A stretch of DNA of 64,000 nucleotides from assembly GCF_000685295.1 (NCBI RefSeq), contig NZ_ARYL01000002.1:62001-126000 (forward strand). The letters run 5' to 3'. A program made the position numbers and the translations under genes. The notes under the pieces were generated by a model. It did not search any database and was not told the origin of the DNA. It saw only the letters and a list, made by a program, of their open reading frames with translations. Origin of the DNA: Hyphomonas oceanitis SCH89. Lineage in GTDB: Bacteria; Pseudomonadota; Alphaproteobacteria; Caulobacterales; Hyphomonadaceae. Every line of letters starts with the position of its first letter. The first letter of the stretch is position 1. Shown here piece after piece: positions 50,104 to 60,018 of this stretch.

Positions 50104-52767
50104 TTATTCGCCGCGGGCGCGGGCCCACCAGCCCTTACGCTTGGTGCCGGTATCCTTGGCCTCTGCCTTCGCCGGTTCCGGCTTGGGCTCAGGCTTTGGT
50201 TCAGGCGCCGGGGCAGCTTCAGCCGCAACGGTTTCCTTGACCGCTTCGACCACAGGCGCGGGCGTCACGTCCGGCGCAGGCTTTGGCTCGGCCTTTGGTT
50301 CAGGCGCGGCCTTGGTCTCGACAGGCGCAGGGGCGGCCTCAGCAGCAGGCGCCTCGGCCTCTGGTTTCGGCTTGGCGCGCGAACGACGGGCGCGTTTCGG
50401 CTTCTCGGCCTTCACGGGTTCGTCGGTGTCGGTGTCCGCTTCAACTTCGGCAGCTTTCGCAGGCGCTGGTTCGCTGGCCTCAGTCGCTGGGGCAGGGGCC
50501 TCTTCAGGCTTGGCGTCGCTTGGCGCTTCGGCGTCCAGCATCTCCGGTGCGCTGGCCGACAGGCCGTCGAGATAGGCGCCGCCATCCGTTGGCGCGCCTT
50601 CCTGGGCGCCTTCGGCACGGTCCTCGCCACCCGAACGGCGACGGCGACGTCCACCCCGGCGACCGCGACGACGACGCTTGCGGCCGGCTTCCTCGCTATC
50701 GTCCGAGCGGGCTTCAGGCGCATTGCCGCCCTCGCCCTCGTCATCGGCATCATCGTCGCTGTCATCATCCGAAGATGCGGCAGCAGGTGCAGTCTCGCCA
50801 TCAATCACTTCGAGGCCCGTATCACGGGCATCGCGGTTGCGGCCGCGGCCACCCCGACGACGGCGACGCTTGCGCGGCTTGCCTTGCGTGTCTTCGGCCT
50901 TGTCCTCGGCTTCGTCATCCGTTTCGGCGACGGCCTCGTCATCCTCGTCCTCGATATCCTCGTCATCATCCTCATCGGAGACAGCGGGCTTGGTGGATTT
51001 GGACAGCGAACGTGGCGGTGATTTCTTCTTCGGTTTCGAGTTCGGGTCGCGCTCGGCATCGATCATGAAGTCGCCGGGCAGCAGGTCTTCGGACGAGTGG
51101 ATCGACACGGCAAAGCCGGCCATCCGTTCGATCTCGATCAGCGCTTCCCGTTTCTGGTTGAGGATGTAGAGCGCAACATCTGTTGGCGCCTTCACCGAGA
51201 TGCTTTTCAGTCCGCCGGTCGAGGCGCGGGCCTCGATGGCGCGGATCAGCTGCAGAGCCGCCGACGGGATAGAGCGGCGACGCCCCGTGCCGTTGCACGC
51301 TTCGCACGGGTCGGATGTCGCCTGCAGCACGCCCTGACGGCGACGCTGGCGCGAGATTTCCATCAGGCCGAACTGCGAGATGCGACCATGCTGGACGCGG
51401 GCACGGTCAACCTTGAGGCATTCCTTCAGCTTCTTCTCGACGGCGCGATTGTTCTTGTTCTCGTCCATGTCGATGAAGTCGATCACGACGAGGCCGGCCA
51501 GGTCGCGCAGGCGCATCTGGCGGCAGGCTTCTTCCGCTGCTTCCAGGTTTGTGCGTACGGCGGTCTGCTCGATATTGCGTTCCTTGGTGGACTTGCCGGA
51601 GTTCACGTCGATCGCGACGAGCGCTTCGGTCTGGTTGATCACCAGATAGCCACCGGATTTCAGCTGAACGGTCGGGGAATAGATGGAATCCAGCTGGTCT
51701 TCGACCGCTTCGGAGACGAACAGCGGATCGCCTTCCTTCCATTGCTGAACCTTCTTGGCCTGGCTCGGCATGATCAGCTTGGCGAGATCTTTCGCTTCGC
51801 GATAGGCCTCGTCGCCCTGAACCCAGACTTCCTCGATCTCCTTGTCGAACATGTCGCGCATCGCGCGGTGTACAAGCCCGCCTTCGGCATTGATCAGCAT
51901 CGGCGCTTCGGAGGTCAGCGTCTTCTCGACAATGGTTTCCCATAGTTTCGAGAGGTACTCATAGTCGCGCTTGATTTCGGCCTTGGTGCGCTTGGCACCG
52001 GCCGTGCGCACGATCAGGCCCATGCCATCGGGCACATCCAGCTCGGCAACGATGGACTTCAGGCGCTTGCGGTCGGCGCCATTGACGATCTTGCGGGAGA
52101 TGCCGCCGCCGCGTGGCGTATTGGGCATCAGCACCGAATAACGGCCTGCCAGCGACAGGAACGTGGTCAGGGCAGCGCCCTTGTTGCCGCGTTCTTCCTT
52201 GACGACCTGCACCAGCATCACCTGCCGGCGCCGGATCACTTCCTGAATCTTGTAGCGCTTGGAGATGGATGAGCGCGGCGATTCCTTGCGGGCCGGGCGA
52301 CGGCCACGAGCGGGCTTGGCCGAGGCCTTGGACTCGCCGTCTTCGCTCTCGTCGTCGCCATCATCCTCGTCATCGTCGGAGGCGTCGTCATCGCTGTCGT
52401 CGCTGTCATCAGCGTCGGCATGGGCGTCTTCGTCGCCCTCGATATCGTCGTCGTCTTCATCCTCGATCTGGGCAGCGGCCTCTTCGGCGGCTTCCTTCAG
52501 GAGGGCTTCGCGGTCTTCAGCCGGAAGCTGGTAATAGTCGGGGTGGATCTCGCTGAAGGCGAGGAAACCGTGGCGATTGCCGCCATATTCAACGAAAGCG
52601 GCCTGCAGCGATGGCTCTACGCGGGTTACCTTTGCGAGGTAGATATTGCCGCGAAGCTGTTCGTTACCGGTTGTTTCGAAGTCGAAATCATCGACTTGGC
52701 CGCCATTGACGATGGCCACACGGGTCTCTTCCGGGTGGGCGGCGTCGATTAGCATGAGTTTGCTCAT
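50104..52767 (-). CDS. rne: Ribonuclease E/G family endoribonuclease
   Basis: The protein has 887 residues. It is the central RNA decay and rRNA processing nuclease. The N-terminus (MSKLMLIDAAHPEETRVAIV) leads into an S1 domain interrupted at about 92-165 by an Asp/Glu-rich insert and a basic RGRRPARKE patch. The catalytic DNase I-like domain follows (IDVNSGKS; VVIDFIDMDENKN with the metal-binding Asp residues). A CEACNGTG zinc-link lies near residue 487. From about 580 the tail is low complexity, with acidic runs, Arg-rich RNA-binding patches and a Pro/Ala/Glu-rich end ending in GWWARARGE. This layout is typical of alphaproteobacterial RNase E. Start ATG 52767 follows AAGG. Confidence 0.94.
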   Translation of the reverse strand: MSKLMLIDAAHPEETRVAIVNGGQVDDFDFETTGNEQLRGNIYLAKVTRVEPSLQAAFVEYGGNRHGFLAFSEIHPDYYQLPAEDREALLKEAAEEAAAQIEDEDDDDIEGDEDAHADADDSDDSDDDASDDDEDDGDDESEDGESKASAKPARGRRPARKESPRSSISKRYKIQEVIRRRQVMLVQVVKEERGNKGAALTTFLSLAGRYSVLMPNTPRGGGISRKIVNGADRKRLKSIVAELDVPDGMGLIVRTAGAKRTKAEIKRDYEYLSKLWETIVEKTLTSEAPMLINAEGGLVHRAMRDMFDKEIEEVWVQGDEAYREAKDLAKLIMPSQAKKVQQWKEGDPLFVSEAVEDQLDSIYSPTVQLKSGGYLVINQTEALVAIDVNSGKSTKERNIEQTAVRTNLEAAEEACRQMRLRDLAGLVVIDFIDMDENKNNRAVEKKLKECLKVDRARVQHGRISQFGLMEISRQRRRQGVLQATSDPCEACNGTGRRRSIPSAALQLIRAIEARASTGGLKSISVKAPTDVALYILNQKREALIEIERMAGFAVSIHSSEDLLPGDFMIDAERDPNSKPKKKSPPRSLSKSTKPAVSDEDDDEDIEDEDDEAVAETDDEAEDKAEDTQGKPRKRRRRRGGRGRNRDARDTGLEVIDGETAPAAASSDDDSDDDADDEGEGGNAPEARSDDSEEAGRKRRRRGRRGGRRRRRSGGEDRAEGAQEGAPTDGGAYLDGLSASAPEMLDAEAPSDAKPEEAPAPATEASEPAPAKAAEVEADTDTDEPVKAEKPKRARRSRAKPKPEAEAPAAEAAPAPVETKAAPEPKAEPKPAPDVTPAPVVEAVKETVAAEAAPAPEPKPEPKPEPAKAEAKDTGTKRKGWWARARGE

Positions 52768-53195
52768 GGAACATAACCTTATGATCCGGCGACGCCGCCA
52801 TGGGCGCAAGGCGCCTCGTGCGAGCGGTCAGGCCGGTCTGTGTTTGTTGGGAAAGGGTGCAGCCATGCCTGTCCCATGCACCCAAAGGCGGCATGGTAGA
52901 ATTGACGATGGCCACGGCACCCGTGCACATATTGCTCTGCTTTCCGGAGCGCGGCGCCCGCTTGCCTTTTCGGTGAAGCGCGATCGCTGACGCGTCATTG
53001 GGAAACTTGTTGAATAGCCTGATATGCGGCTACTTTCAGGATACTGCCCAATTTCAGGGGGAATTGAAAGGGCGAATATCCGCCAGCACCATTAACATGA
53101 CGCATGTGCAGTCAATGCTGGGTTAATCTTCGGTCTGCTAGGGAGAATGGAAACCATTTCCCTTTACCAACGGCTTGTCCGGCCAGACAGACCAA
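52768..53195. other. 428-bp intergenic region between rne and amiC
   Basis: This divergent region must hold the rne promoter and a potentially long rne leader (in E. coli the rne 5' UTR mediates autoregulation) as well as the amiC promoter. Part of it is GC-rich near rne and AT-richer near 53000-53170. I see no conserved ORF, CtrA box or clear terminator in it. Confidence 0.5.
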
Positions 53196-54398
53196 ATGAT
53201 CCTTTTTCGCCCTCTTATCCTGCTATGCGCCTGTATTGTCTTCGGTTTTTATGCCGGGGCCGATATCAGTGACGTCCGCGTGGTCGGAGACGGCGCGCCG
53301 ACGCGAATTACGGTCTGGAGCGATATTTCGCAGGATGCGCAGGCTTTTCTGGCCGAATCGGGGGGACAACGCAGCCTGGTCCTGCCGCTTCAGGGTGAAA
53401 CGCAGTCCCGCGCCGGCAATGGCATGGGCGGGGTGGCCAACTGGGCCCTATCCGGCGGGCGTCTCAGCTTCCTGCTCGACCGCCCGCTGGTGGTTTCCCG
53501 GGTCCTGTCCCTGCCGCCAACCGGCAAGGAAAAGGCCTGGCGCATCATTATCGACCTTGAAACCGTCTCCACGGCCCGCTTTGCCAGTATCGCCAAACGC
53601 GACATGCAGCGGCTCGCACGCGCAGAATCCGATGCCCGCAAGGCCAGTATCACGCTGGCATCTGCTGAAATTGCCCCGGCAGGGCCGCTCAGCCCGCGCA
53701 ATCGCAAGGGCCACGGCCAATATGTCATCGTTGTCGATGCGGGCCATGGCGGCAAGGATCCCGGCACCCAGTCCTCCAAGGGCCTGCTCGAGCGGGACGT
53801 GACCCTCAAAGCGGCGCTCTACCTGAAGGAATTGCTGGACAAGGACCCGCGCTATACGGTTCGCCTGACGCGCGAAGATGACCATTTCATCGAACTGGAA
53901 GACCGCGTCACGCTTGCCCGCAAATGGGGCGCAGACCTTTTCATCTCGCTGCATGCCGACGCGGCGGGCTCGCCAGACGTCTCCGGCGCCTCCGTCTACA
54001 CGATCTCGGAGCGCGGCGAGCGTCGGATCGACAAGGAAGCCGACAAGAATGACTGGAAAATCCCGATCGAGACCAGCGGGTCCAAGGTCGTCGGGAGCAT
54101 CCTGGAAGATCTCGTCAAGCGTGAGACCAAGAGCCATTCGGCCGCTTTTGCCGAGGATTTGCTGCCCGAACTGAAGGCCGCTGGTCCTGTCCTGCGCAGT
54201 ACGCACCGCAATGCAGGCTTCTATGTCCTGCTGGCGCCGGATGTCCCGGCCGTCCTGCTCGAGATGGGCTTCCTCACCAATGCGGACGACGCCAGGCGGC
54301 TGCAATCGTCATCCGGACGCGAAAAATCCATGCAGGCCGTCAAACGCGGTATCGACAAGTTCTTCGACAGGCAGGAAGTCCTTGTCGCATCTGACTAA
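53196..54398 (+). CDS. N-acetylmuramoyl-L-alanine amidase, AmiC-like
   Basis: The protein has 400 residues. A signal sequence (LILLCACIVFGFYAGA) is followed by an AMIN domain (about 30-130) that targets the septum or envelope. A linker leads into an Amidase_3 domain (about 175-395). Zinc ligands are in DAGHGG, LLERD and SLHAD; the catalytic Glu is in VLLEMGFLTN near residue 356. It cleaves peptidoglycan stem peptides during daughter-cell separation and would need an EnvC/NlpD-type activator. ATG 53196 is preferred over an in-frame TTG at 53175. Confidence 0.92.
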   Translation: MILFRPLILLCACIVFGFYAGADISDVRVVGDGAPTRITVWSDISQDAQAFLAESGGQRSLVLPLQGETQSRAGNGMGGVANWALSGGRLSFLLDRPLVVSRVLSLPPTGKEKAWRIIIDLETVSTARFASIAKRDMQRLARAESDARKASITLASAEIAPAGPLSPRNRKGHGQYVIVVDAGHGGKDPGTQSSKGLLERDVTLKAALYLKELLDKDPRYTVRLTREDDHFIELEDRVTLARKWGADLFISLHADAAGSPDVSGASVYTISERGERRIDKEADKNDWKIPIETSGSKVVGSILEDLVKRETKSHSAAFAEDLLPELKAAGPVLRSTHRNAGFYVLLAPDVPAVLLEMGFLTNADDARRLQSSSGREKSMQAVKRGIDKFFDRQEVLVASD

Positions 54399-54462
54399 AT
54401 AGCGGGCTCTCCTGCGGCCTTTGACCCTTGCCGCGAGGCGCAGTTGCTGAAAGATTGTTCAT

Positions 54463-56223
54463 ATGAGACTTTTCCGGCCCCTGTCAGCCCTCTCCGCCAT
54501 CCTGCTGGCCGGGTCGTGCGTCAGTGCGCCATCGAATGACGATCTGCGTAATGCGCTCTTCTCCAATGGCCGTCCGGCCGAAGCGCAGGCCTATGGCGAC
54601 TTCCTCGTCGCCCGCTTTGCGGCGATGACCAATGATCCCGAAACGGCAGCTGAATATTATGCCGCCGCGATCGACACGGCCCCTGAAAAGTCCGGCATTG
54701 CAGAGCGGGCGGTGTTTTCGGCCCTGCTCGCTGGCGACTATGAAACCGCCGTGGGCCTTGCCAAGCGCGCCAGCCAGGTTGGCAGCGAGGCGACATTGGT
54801 GCGCCTCACGCTCGGCGTCGATGCCATGGTGCGCGGCAAGGAAGACGAAGCCACACCCTATCTGGATGAAACCAAGTACGGCCCGTTCAATGAAGTGATC
54901 GCGCGCGGCCTCTCGGCCTGGCGTATCGCTGACAAGGACGGCGCCGATGCCGCCGAGGCCTACCTTCGCAGCGGCCTGTCCGGCGATGCGAACCTCGACA
55001 GCGCCACGCTCTACATGATGGGCCTGTTGCAAATGGCCGAGAAGGATGACGCGGCGGCGCTCGCCACGTTTGAAACGCTCTGGGACTCCGGCGCACGGCT
55101 GGCCGTGGGCGTGCATGCCCATGCGCAGCTTCTGGTCGCCGGTGGCCAGCGCGACCGTGCGCTTGAAATCCTCCAGACGTTTCGCGACGACATCGGCCAG
55201 AATGCGGGCCTTGATGCCCTCCGCGCCGATGTCCTTGCCGGTCGCAAGATCAAGCCGACACGGTTGACCACGCGCGAAGGCGCGGCGCTCGCCGTCTATG
55301 TGCCGGCGGCAGCGCTGATGATGCAAACCGATGACGATCTCTCCGGCGTCTATTTCGTGCTCGCCCTCGCGCTCGACCCGAACCTGCAGGTCGCCCGTTC
55401 GCTCTGGGGCCAGTCGCTGGACAATGCCGGCCGCCGCGAAGAGGCCGTTGCCGTCCTCTCGCGCATCCCTGACAAGTCCGAATTCTACGCCACCGCGCGC
55501 GGCCAGATGGCCTGGGCCCTGCGCCGGGAAGGGCGCAATCAGGAAGCTATCGCTGTTGCGGGCGAGGCGCTCCAACATTCCCCCGACCGGGGCCTCAAGA
55601 TCCAGCTGGCCGATCTCTTCCGATCGTTGGACCGGGATGACGAAGCCGAACACCTGCTCAGCGAGGTCATCGCCGAAGATGCCAGCGCTGGCCGTCAGGA
55701 CTGGCGCGTCATCTATGCGCGCGGCACGACGCTGGAACAGACGGATCGCTGGCCTCAGGCGGAAGCCGATCTCAAGACCGCGCTTGCCCTCCAGCCCGAG
55801 AATGCGTCGATCCTGAACTATCTCGGCTATGCCTATATCGACCGGGGCCTCAATTACGATGCCGCGCTGAACATGATCAGCCGCGCCGTCGAGCTGGAGC
55901 CCCAGTCCGGTTATATCGTCGACAGCCTCGGCTGGGCGCACTACCGGATGGGCCGCTACGAGCTGGCCACCCGATTCCTCGAACGGGCCGTTGAGCTATC
56001 GCCCAGCGTTTCGCTCCTTAACGATCATCTCGGCGATGCCTATTGGCAGATGGGCCGCAAGACAGAAGCCCGCTTCCAGTGGCAACGCGCCCTGAAGCTT
56101 GACCCGAGCCCCGAAGACAAGGCCCGTATCGAGGCCAAGATGACCTCCGGCCCCGAAGCGGTTCTGCTGAAGAAGGCTGAGTCTGATACATCTACAGCGC
56201 TGGCCGTCGCCCGCCGGAACTGA
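54463..56223 (+). CDS. TPR-repeat lipoprotein/exported protein
   Basis: The protein has 586 residues. A signal ends in AILLAGSCVSAP, so lipidation at the Cys is possible. The rest is tetratricopeptide repeats, clearest near the C-terminus (YLGYAYIDRGLNYDAALNMI; SLGWAHYRMGRYELATRFLERAVEL; HLGDAYWQMGRKTEA). TPR scaffolds of this kind often serve in outer-membrane or peptidoglycan assembly. The location between amiC and ispE suggests an envelope function, but that is inference. It ends nine bases before ispE. Confidence 0.82.
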   Translation: MRLFRPLSALSAILLAGSCVSAPSNDDLRNALFSNGRPAEAQAYGDFLVARFAAMTNDPETAAEYYAAAIDTAPEKSGIAERAVFSALLAGDYETAVGLAKRASQVGSEATLVRLTLGVDAMVRGKEDEATPYLDETKYGPFNEVIARGLSAWRIADKDGADAAEAYLRSGLSGDANLDSATLYMMGLLQMAEKDDAAALATFETLWDSGARLAVGVHAHAQLLVAGGQRDRALEILQTFRDDIGQNAGLDALRADVLAGRKIKPTRLTTREGAALAVYVPAAALMMQTDDDLSGVYFVLALALDPNLQVARSLWGQSLDNAGRREEAVAVLSRIPDKSEFYATARGQMAWALRREGRNQEAIAVAGEALQHSPDRGLKIQLADLFRSLDRDDEAEHLLSEVIAEDASAGRQDWRVIYARGTTLEQTDRWPQAEADLKTALALQPENASILNYLGYAYIDRGLNYDAALNMISRAVELEPQSGYIVDSLGWAHYRMGRYELATRFLERAVELSPSVSLLNDHLGDAYWQMGRKTEARFQWQRALKLDPSPEDKARIEAKMTSGPEAVLLKKAESDTSTALAVARRN

Positions 56224-56232
56224 TCCCAGCCA

Positions 56233-57120
56233 ATGCCGACCTCATTCAGCACATTCGCGCCGGCCAAGGTGAACCTCTTCCTGCATGTCGGCCCGGCCAA
56301 AGCCAATGGGCGCCATGACCTCGACTCGCTGGTTGTCTTCGCCGGGCCGGAAGCCGCCGACCGACTGACAGTCGAGCCCTCGGACATCCTGACGCTCTCC
56401 GTCACCGGCCCCGGCGCAGAGAAGGCTGGCACCGGCGGTGATAATCTCGTCCTCAAGGCCGCGCGTGCGCTGCAGGCCGAAGCAGGCATCAAGCACGGCG
56501 CGGCGCTGCATCTGGAAAAGTCGCTGCCGGTCGCAGCCGGCATTGGCGGCGGATCGGCGGACGCCGCCGCTGCCCTTCGCCTGCTCACCCGCCTCTGGGA
56601 CATTAACCCTCGGCATGCCCGCGCCGTCGCGCCGCAGCTCGGCGGTGACGTGCCGGTGGCTCTACTCGGCCAGCCCGCTTTCATGCGCGGGGAAGGGGAG
56701 CGGGTCGAACCTGTCCGCCTGCCCGCGCCGATCCCGGCGGTTCTCTTCAATCCGGGCATGGCCTGTCCGACGGGGCCGGTCTTTGCTGCCTTCGATGCCG
56801 CCGATGGCGGCGCCGGATTTGCCGAATGCGGGCCCTTGCCGGAGTTTGCCGATATGGGCGAATTGATCGACTGGCTGGCTGGCCAGCGAAACGACCTTGA
56901 GGCCCCCGCACTGACCCTTCATGCCGCCCTGAAGTCCCCGGAATGGTCCTTGAATGGTCCGAAAAGTCCCCTGATGACCCGCATGAGTGGCTCGGGGGCG
57001 ACCTTTGTATGCCTGTACGCGACCCTTGATGCGGCGAGGGAATCTGCAGAATCCCTAAGGGCTCAGCAGCCCGAAGCATGGGTGCGCGCGACGCTGCTGG
57101 GAGGCGCGGACCTGTCATGA
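56233..57120 (+). CDS. ispE: 4-diphosphocytidyl-2-C-methyl-D-erythritol kinase
   Basis: The protein has 295 residues. It is a GHMP kinase of the MEP isoprenoid pathway. The N-terminal FAPAKVNLFLHVGPAKANGRHDL and the ATP-binding LPVAAGIGGGSADAAAALR (about 98-116) are diagnostic. The C-terminal TRMSGSGATFVCLY is motif 3. It probably supplies isoprenoid precursors for the polyprenyl synthase encoded nearby. Its stop overlaps the next gene's ATG (ATGA, 57117-57120). Confidence 0.93.
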   Translation: MPTSFSTFAPAKVNLFLHVGPAKANGRHDLDSLVVFAGPEAADRLTVEPSDILTLSVTGPGAEKAGTGGDNLVLKAARALQAEAGIKHGAALHLEKSLPVAAGIGGGSADAAAALRLLTRLWDINPRHARAVAPQLGGDVPVALLGQPAFMRGEGERVEPVRLPAPIPAVLFNPGMACPTGPVFAAFDAADGGAGFAECGPLPEFADMGELIDWLAGQRNDLEAPALTLHAALKSPEWSLNGPKSPLMTRMSGSGATFVCLYATLDAARESAESLRAQQPEAWVRATLLGGADLS

Positions 57121-58151
57121 CTCTGGTGCTTCTGGGCATGCCGATCATCTCGGCCCTGTTTTGCTGGCTGGTGATCCGGCTCGGCGTGACGGATGCGCCG
57201 GACGGCGGACGCAAGACACAGAAAGCCCCCGTGCCGACCTCCGGTGGCATCGCCATTTTCGCCACCGTCGCCTTCGGCCTCGGCCTGACCGGCGACCTGG
57301 TTGCTATCTACAGCACAGAGCTGGCTGCGCTCCTGATGTTCATCCTGATGGCTGTAATCATTGGAGTTTATGACGACATCCGGGGTCTGGATTCGAAGCG
57401 GAAGCTCGTGCTGCTGGGGGCCATTTCGCTTCTGGCGGCCGCCTTCGGTCCGCGGCTTGGCCATTTCCACATGCCGTTCGGGCCGGATGCGGGTTATGCG
57501 CTGCCCGTCTGGTTTTCAGTGCTCGGTGTCGGGCTCTGGCTGTTCGTGCTGATGAACGCGACGAACTTCATGGACGGCGCCAATGGCCTCGCCATGGGCA
57601 GCGCCGCCATCATGCTCATCGCCTTCGCCATCCTGCTGAAATTGCTCGATATTACCGACCCCGATACCGATGACGAAGCGATCATGAGTCATCTTGCGGC
57701 GCTCGCCGCTGCGGCCATCCTCGGCTTCCTCGTCTGGAACATGGCGGGCAAGCTGTTTGCCGGCGATACAGGCGCCCTCGGTATGGGCGCCTTGCTGGGC
57801 GCGGCCGGACTCATGGTGGCCTGCCGCATGACGGTGTGGGAGCCCGCGACCCTGATACTGCCCTTCCTGGTGGACGTTTTCCTGACGCTGATCTGGCGGG
57901 CCCGCGCCGGCAAGCACCTGTTCGAGGCGCACCGGGATCATGCCTATCAGCTATTGTTGCGGGACGGTTGGCCACACTGGAAGGTCTCGGCCCTATGGGC
58001 GGCGATGAGCTTCGCGTGCGGTGCAGGCCTTCTGGGCCTCGGGCCGATTATCGGCGCGCGCATCATCATTATCCTCGGCGCCGCAGGCATCGGCCTGTGG
58101 GTCTGGCAGAGGCGGACGCTAGGCCGGAAGCTGGCCGAGGAAGGACGCTAG
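57117..58151 (+). CDS. MraY/WecA-family undecaprenyl-phosphate glycosyl-1-phosphate transferase
   Basis: The protein has 344 residues with about ten hydrophobic helices. Catalytic motifs are GVYDDIRGLDSKRKL (DDxxG), NATNFMDGANGLA (the NxxNxxDG motif) and HRDHAYQLLL. The third motif, HRDH rather than HHH, fits the WecA/TagO-like side more than MraY. It would load a sugar phosphate onto the polyprenyl carrier to begin O-antigen or exopolysaccharide. It is coupled to ispE by a four-base overlap and is convergent with the polyprenyl synthase, stops overlapping in CTAG. Confidence 0.85.
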   Translation: MTLVLLGMPIISALFCWLVIRLGVTDAPDGGRKTQKAPVPTSGGIAIFATVAFGLGLTGDLVAIYSTELAALLMFILMAVIIGVYDDIRGLDSKRKLVLLGAISLLAAAFGPRLGHFHMPFGPDAGYALPVWFSVLGVGLWLFVLMNATNFMDGANGLAMGSAAIMLIAFAILLKLLDITDPDTDDEAIMSHLAALAAAAILGFLVWNMAGKLFAGDTGALGMGALLGAAGLMVACRMTVWEPATLILPFLVDVFLTLIWRARAGKHLFEAHRDHAYQLLLRDGWPHWKVSALWAAMSFACGAGLLGLGPIIGARIIIILGAAGIGLWVWQRRTLGRKLAEEGR

Positions 58152-59161
58152 TAGGCGCGTTCCACGCAGAAATCGGCCAGGTCTTCGAGGGCGTCACGAT
58201 AGACGCTCTGGGGCAGGCTGCGCAGCGCGCCCTTGGCGAGCGCCGCATAGGCTTCCGCTTCCTGCACCGTGGCCTCAGCCGCGCCGGTCGCGCGGATCAG
58301 GTGGACGGCGTGGGCCAGATCCTGCTCCGCCTGTGTATCCGGATTCAGCGCGCGTTCCCAGAATGTGCGGTCCTCGTCTGAACCGCGACGGCGGGCAATG
58401 ATGACCGGCAGGGTGATCTTGCACTCCCGGAAATCGTCGCCGACAGACTTGCCGATAACCGTTGTTGTGCCGCCATAATCGAGCACGTCATCAATGATCT
58501 GGAAGGCGAGGCCCAGATTCTTGCCATAGGTGGCGAGCGCTGCTGCGTGTTCATGGCTACCCGTCGACATGGCGCCAGTCTCGGCGGCCGCTTCGAACAG
58601 GGCGCCAGTCTTGGCCTCGACAATGGCGAGATAGTCTTCGGTGGGCAGGTCGCGCGCCTTCATGGCCGCGAGCTGGCGCACTTCGCCTTCTGCAATTGTG
58701 GTTGAGGCTGTCGCGAGCCGGTTCAGGATGTCGAGACTGTTGGTTTCAACAAGCAGGTTGAAGGCGCGGGCAAACAGGAAGTCGCCCACGAGGATGGACG
58801 CCTTGTTGCCCCATATCGCCTTGGCAGCGGGCTTGCCGCGGCGCAGATCGCTCTCGTCGACGACATCATCGTGCAGGAGCGTGGCGGTATGGATGAATTC
58901 GACCGCAGCTGCGAGCGCATGGGTGGCGCGGCTGGTCTTGCCGACCGCCTGCGCTGAAATCAGCGTGATCATCGGGCGAAGCCGTTTGCCGCCAGCCGAC
59001 ACGATATAGCCGGAAAGATCAGGGATGACGGCAACAGGACTGGCGGCGCGTTCGGCCAGCAGCATTTCCACGGCGGCGAGGTCGTCTGCGACAAGCGCCT
59101 GCATGCGTTCGACGATCGAGCCGATGGCCGCCTTGGATCTGGGTCTCGGCGCGAGGGTCAA
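58148..59161 (-). CDS. ispB: Polyprenyl (octaprenyl/decaprenyl) diphosphate synthase
   Basis: The protein has 337 residues. It has both Asp-rich motifs: LLHDDVVDESDLRRG (first) and QIIDDVLDYGG (second). Residues before the first motif are small (A, T), as in long-chain enzymes that make the ubiquinone side chain. The start is TTG 59161, supported by AGGAG seven bases upstream; the next ATG (59104) would trim 19 residues. It is a single-gene unit, divergent from the lipoprotein-DUF2007-trmN operon. Confidence 0.9.
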   Translation of the reverse strand: MTLAPRPRSKAAIGSIVERMQALVADDLAAVEMLLAERAASPVAVIPDLSGYIVSAGGKRLRPMITLISAQAVGKTSRATHALAAAVEFIHTATLLHDDVVDESDLRRGKPAAKAIWGNKASILVGDFLFARAFNLLVETNSLDILNRLATASTTIAEGEVRQLAAMKARDLPTEDYLAIVEAKTGALFEAAAETGAMSTGSHEHAAALATYGKNLGLAFQIIDDVLDYGGTTTVIGKSVGDDFRECKITLPVIIARRRGSDEDRTFWERALNPDTQAEQDLAHAVHLIRATGAAEATVQEAEAYAALAKGALRSLPQSVYRDALEDLADFCVERAY

Positions 59162-59332
59162 GAAGTAACTCCTGTTGGATCAGCCTAAGCTGCTATCTAG
59201 GCTTATGCGATACAAGCGCCAAGGACGACGCGGCACCGGGCCGCAGCTATATGGCGCAGGTTTGCGCATGTCGCCATAGGCGCTGTGTGCGTGGGGCTGG
59301 AACAGATGCCGGTTCTGGGCTTTATATCCCTT

Positions 59333-59812
59333 ATGAAAACCCTCATCGCCGTCTCCGCTTTCGCCCTGCTCGCCGCCTGTGCGAGTCATACGCCTTATGG
59401 ACCTGCACGTTCCGATGGTGCGGCAGGCTATGCATCCCAGAAAATCGAACAGGGGCGCTATCGCGTCTCCTACACGGATTCCGATGCAGGCCGGTCGCAT
59501 GACATGGCCTTGCTCCGCGCAGCCGAAATCACCCTTCAGGAAGGTGGTGACTGGTTCGAGGTCACCGGCGGTTACACTGATCAAGAAACTGGCCGCTCCG
59601 GCAGTCGCTCGTCTGTCAGCGTTGGCGGGTCAAGCGGCTCCTATGGCAGCGGCGTGGGCATGGGCGTCGGTATCGGCCTCCCGCTTGGTTCAAGCGGTCC
59701 GAATATCACCACAGTGATCGATATCATTACCGGCAAGGGCGAAAAGCCTGATCGTTCATCCGTCTATGACGCGCGTTCGGTCGACATCAACCTCCGTGGC
59801 ACTGCGCCCTGA
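59333..59812 (+). CDS. CC0125/CC1285-family lipoprotein
   Basis: The protein has 159 residues. A lipoprotein signal ends in FALLAACASH. The conserved phrases YASQKIEQGRYRVSYTD, LLRAAEITLQEGGDWFEV and the Gly/Ser-rich stretch before GSSGPNITTV place it in a lipoprotein family named from Caulobacter. Its function is unknown; it may be an outer-membrane-associated structural protein. ATG 59333 is preferred by the signal peptide. Its TGA shares a base with the next gene's ATG. Confidence 0.82.
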   Translation: MKTLIAVSAFALLAACASHTPYGPARSDGAAGYASQKIEQGRYRVSYTDSDAGRSHDMALLRAAEITLQEGGDWFEVTGGYTDQETGRSGSRSSVSVGGSSGSYGSGVGMGVGIGLPLGSSGPNITTVIDIITGKGEKPDRSSVYDARSVDINLRGTAP

Positions 59813-60018
59813 TGGAAGAAGTCTTCCGCACCAATGACCTGGTGAAACTCTCGTATATTGAACATTTGCTGCAGGAAGCGGGCATCGAATATTTCGTTGC
59901 CGACCAGCATATGTCAGCCATTGAAGGCAATATCGGTGCCTTTCCGCGCCGCGTCATGGTGCGCGAAGACCTGATGACGGCTGCGGAAAAGGCCCTTTCC
60001 GGAGTCGACCGCGGGTGA
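59812..60018 (+). CDS. DUF2007-family small protein
   Basis: The protein has 68 residues. Phrases VFRTNDLVKLSYIEHLLQEAGI and RRVMVREDLMTAAEKAL match DUF2007 (putative signal-transducing protein, PII-like ferredoxin-type fold). The role is unknown. It is coupled at both ends: ATG shares a base with the upstream stop, and its TGA overlaps the GTG start of trmN. Confidence 0.85.
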   Translation: MEEVFRTNDLVKLSYIEHLLQEAGIEYFVADQHMSAIEGNIGAFPRRVMVREDLMTAAEKALSGVDRG

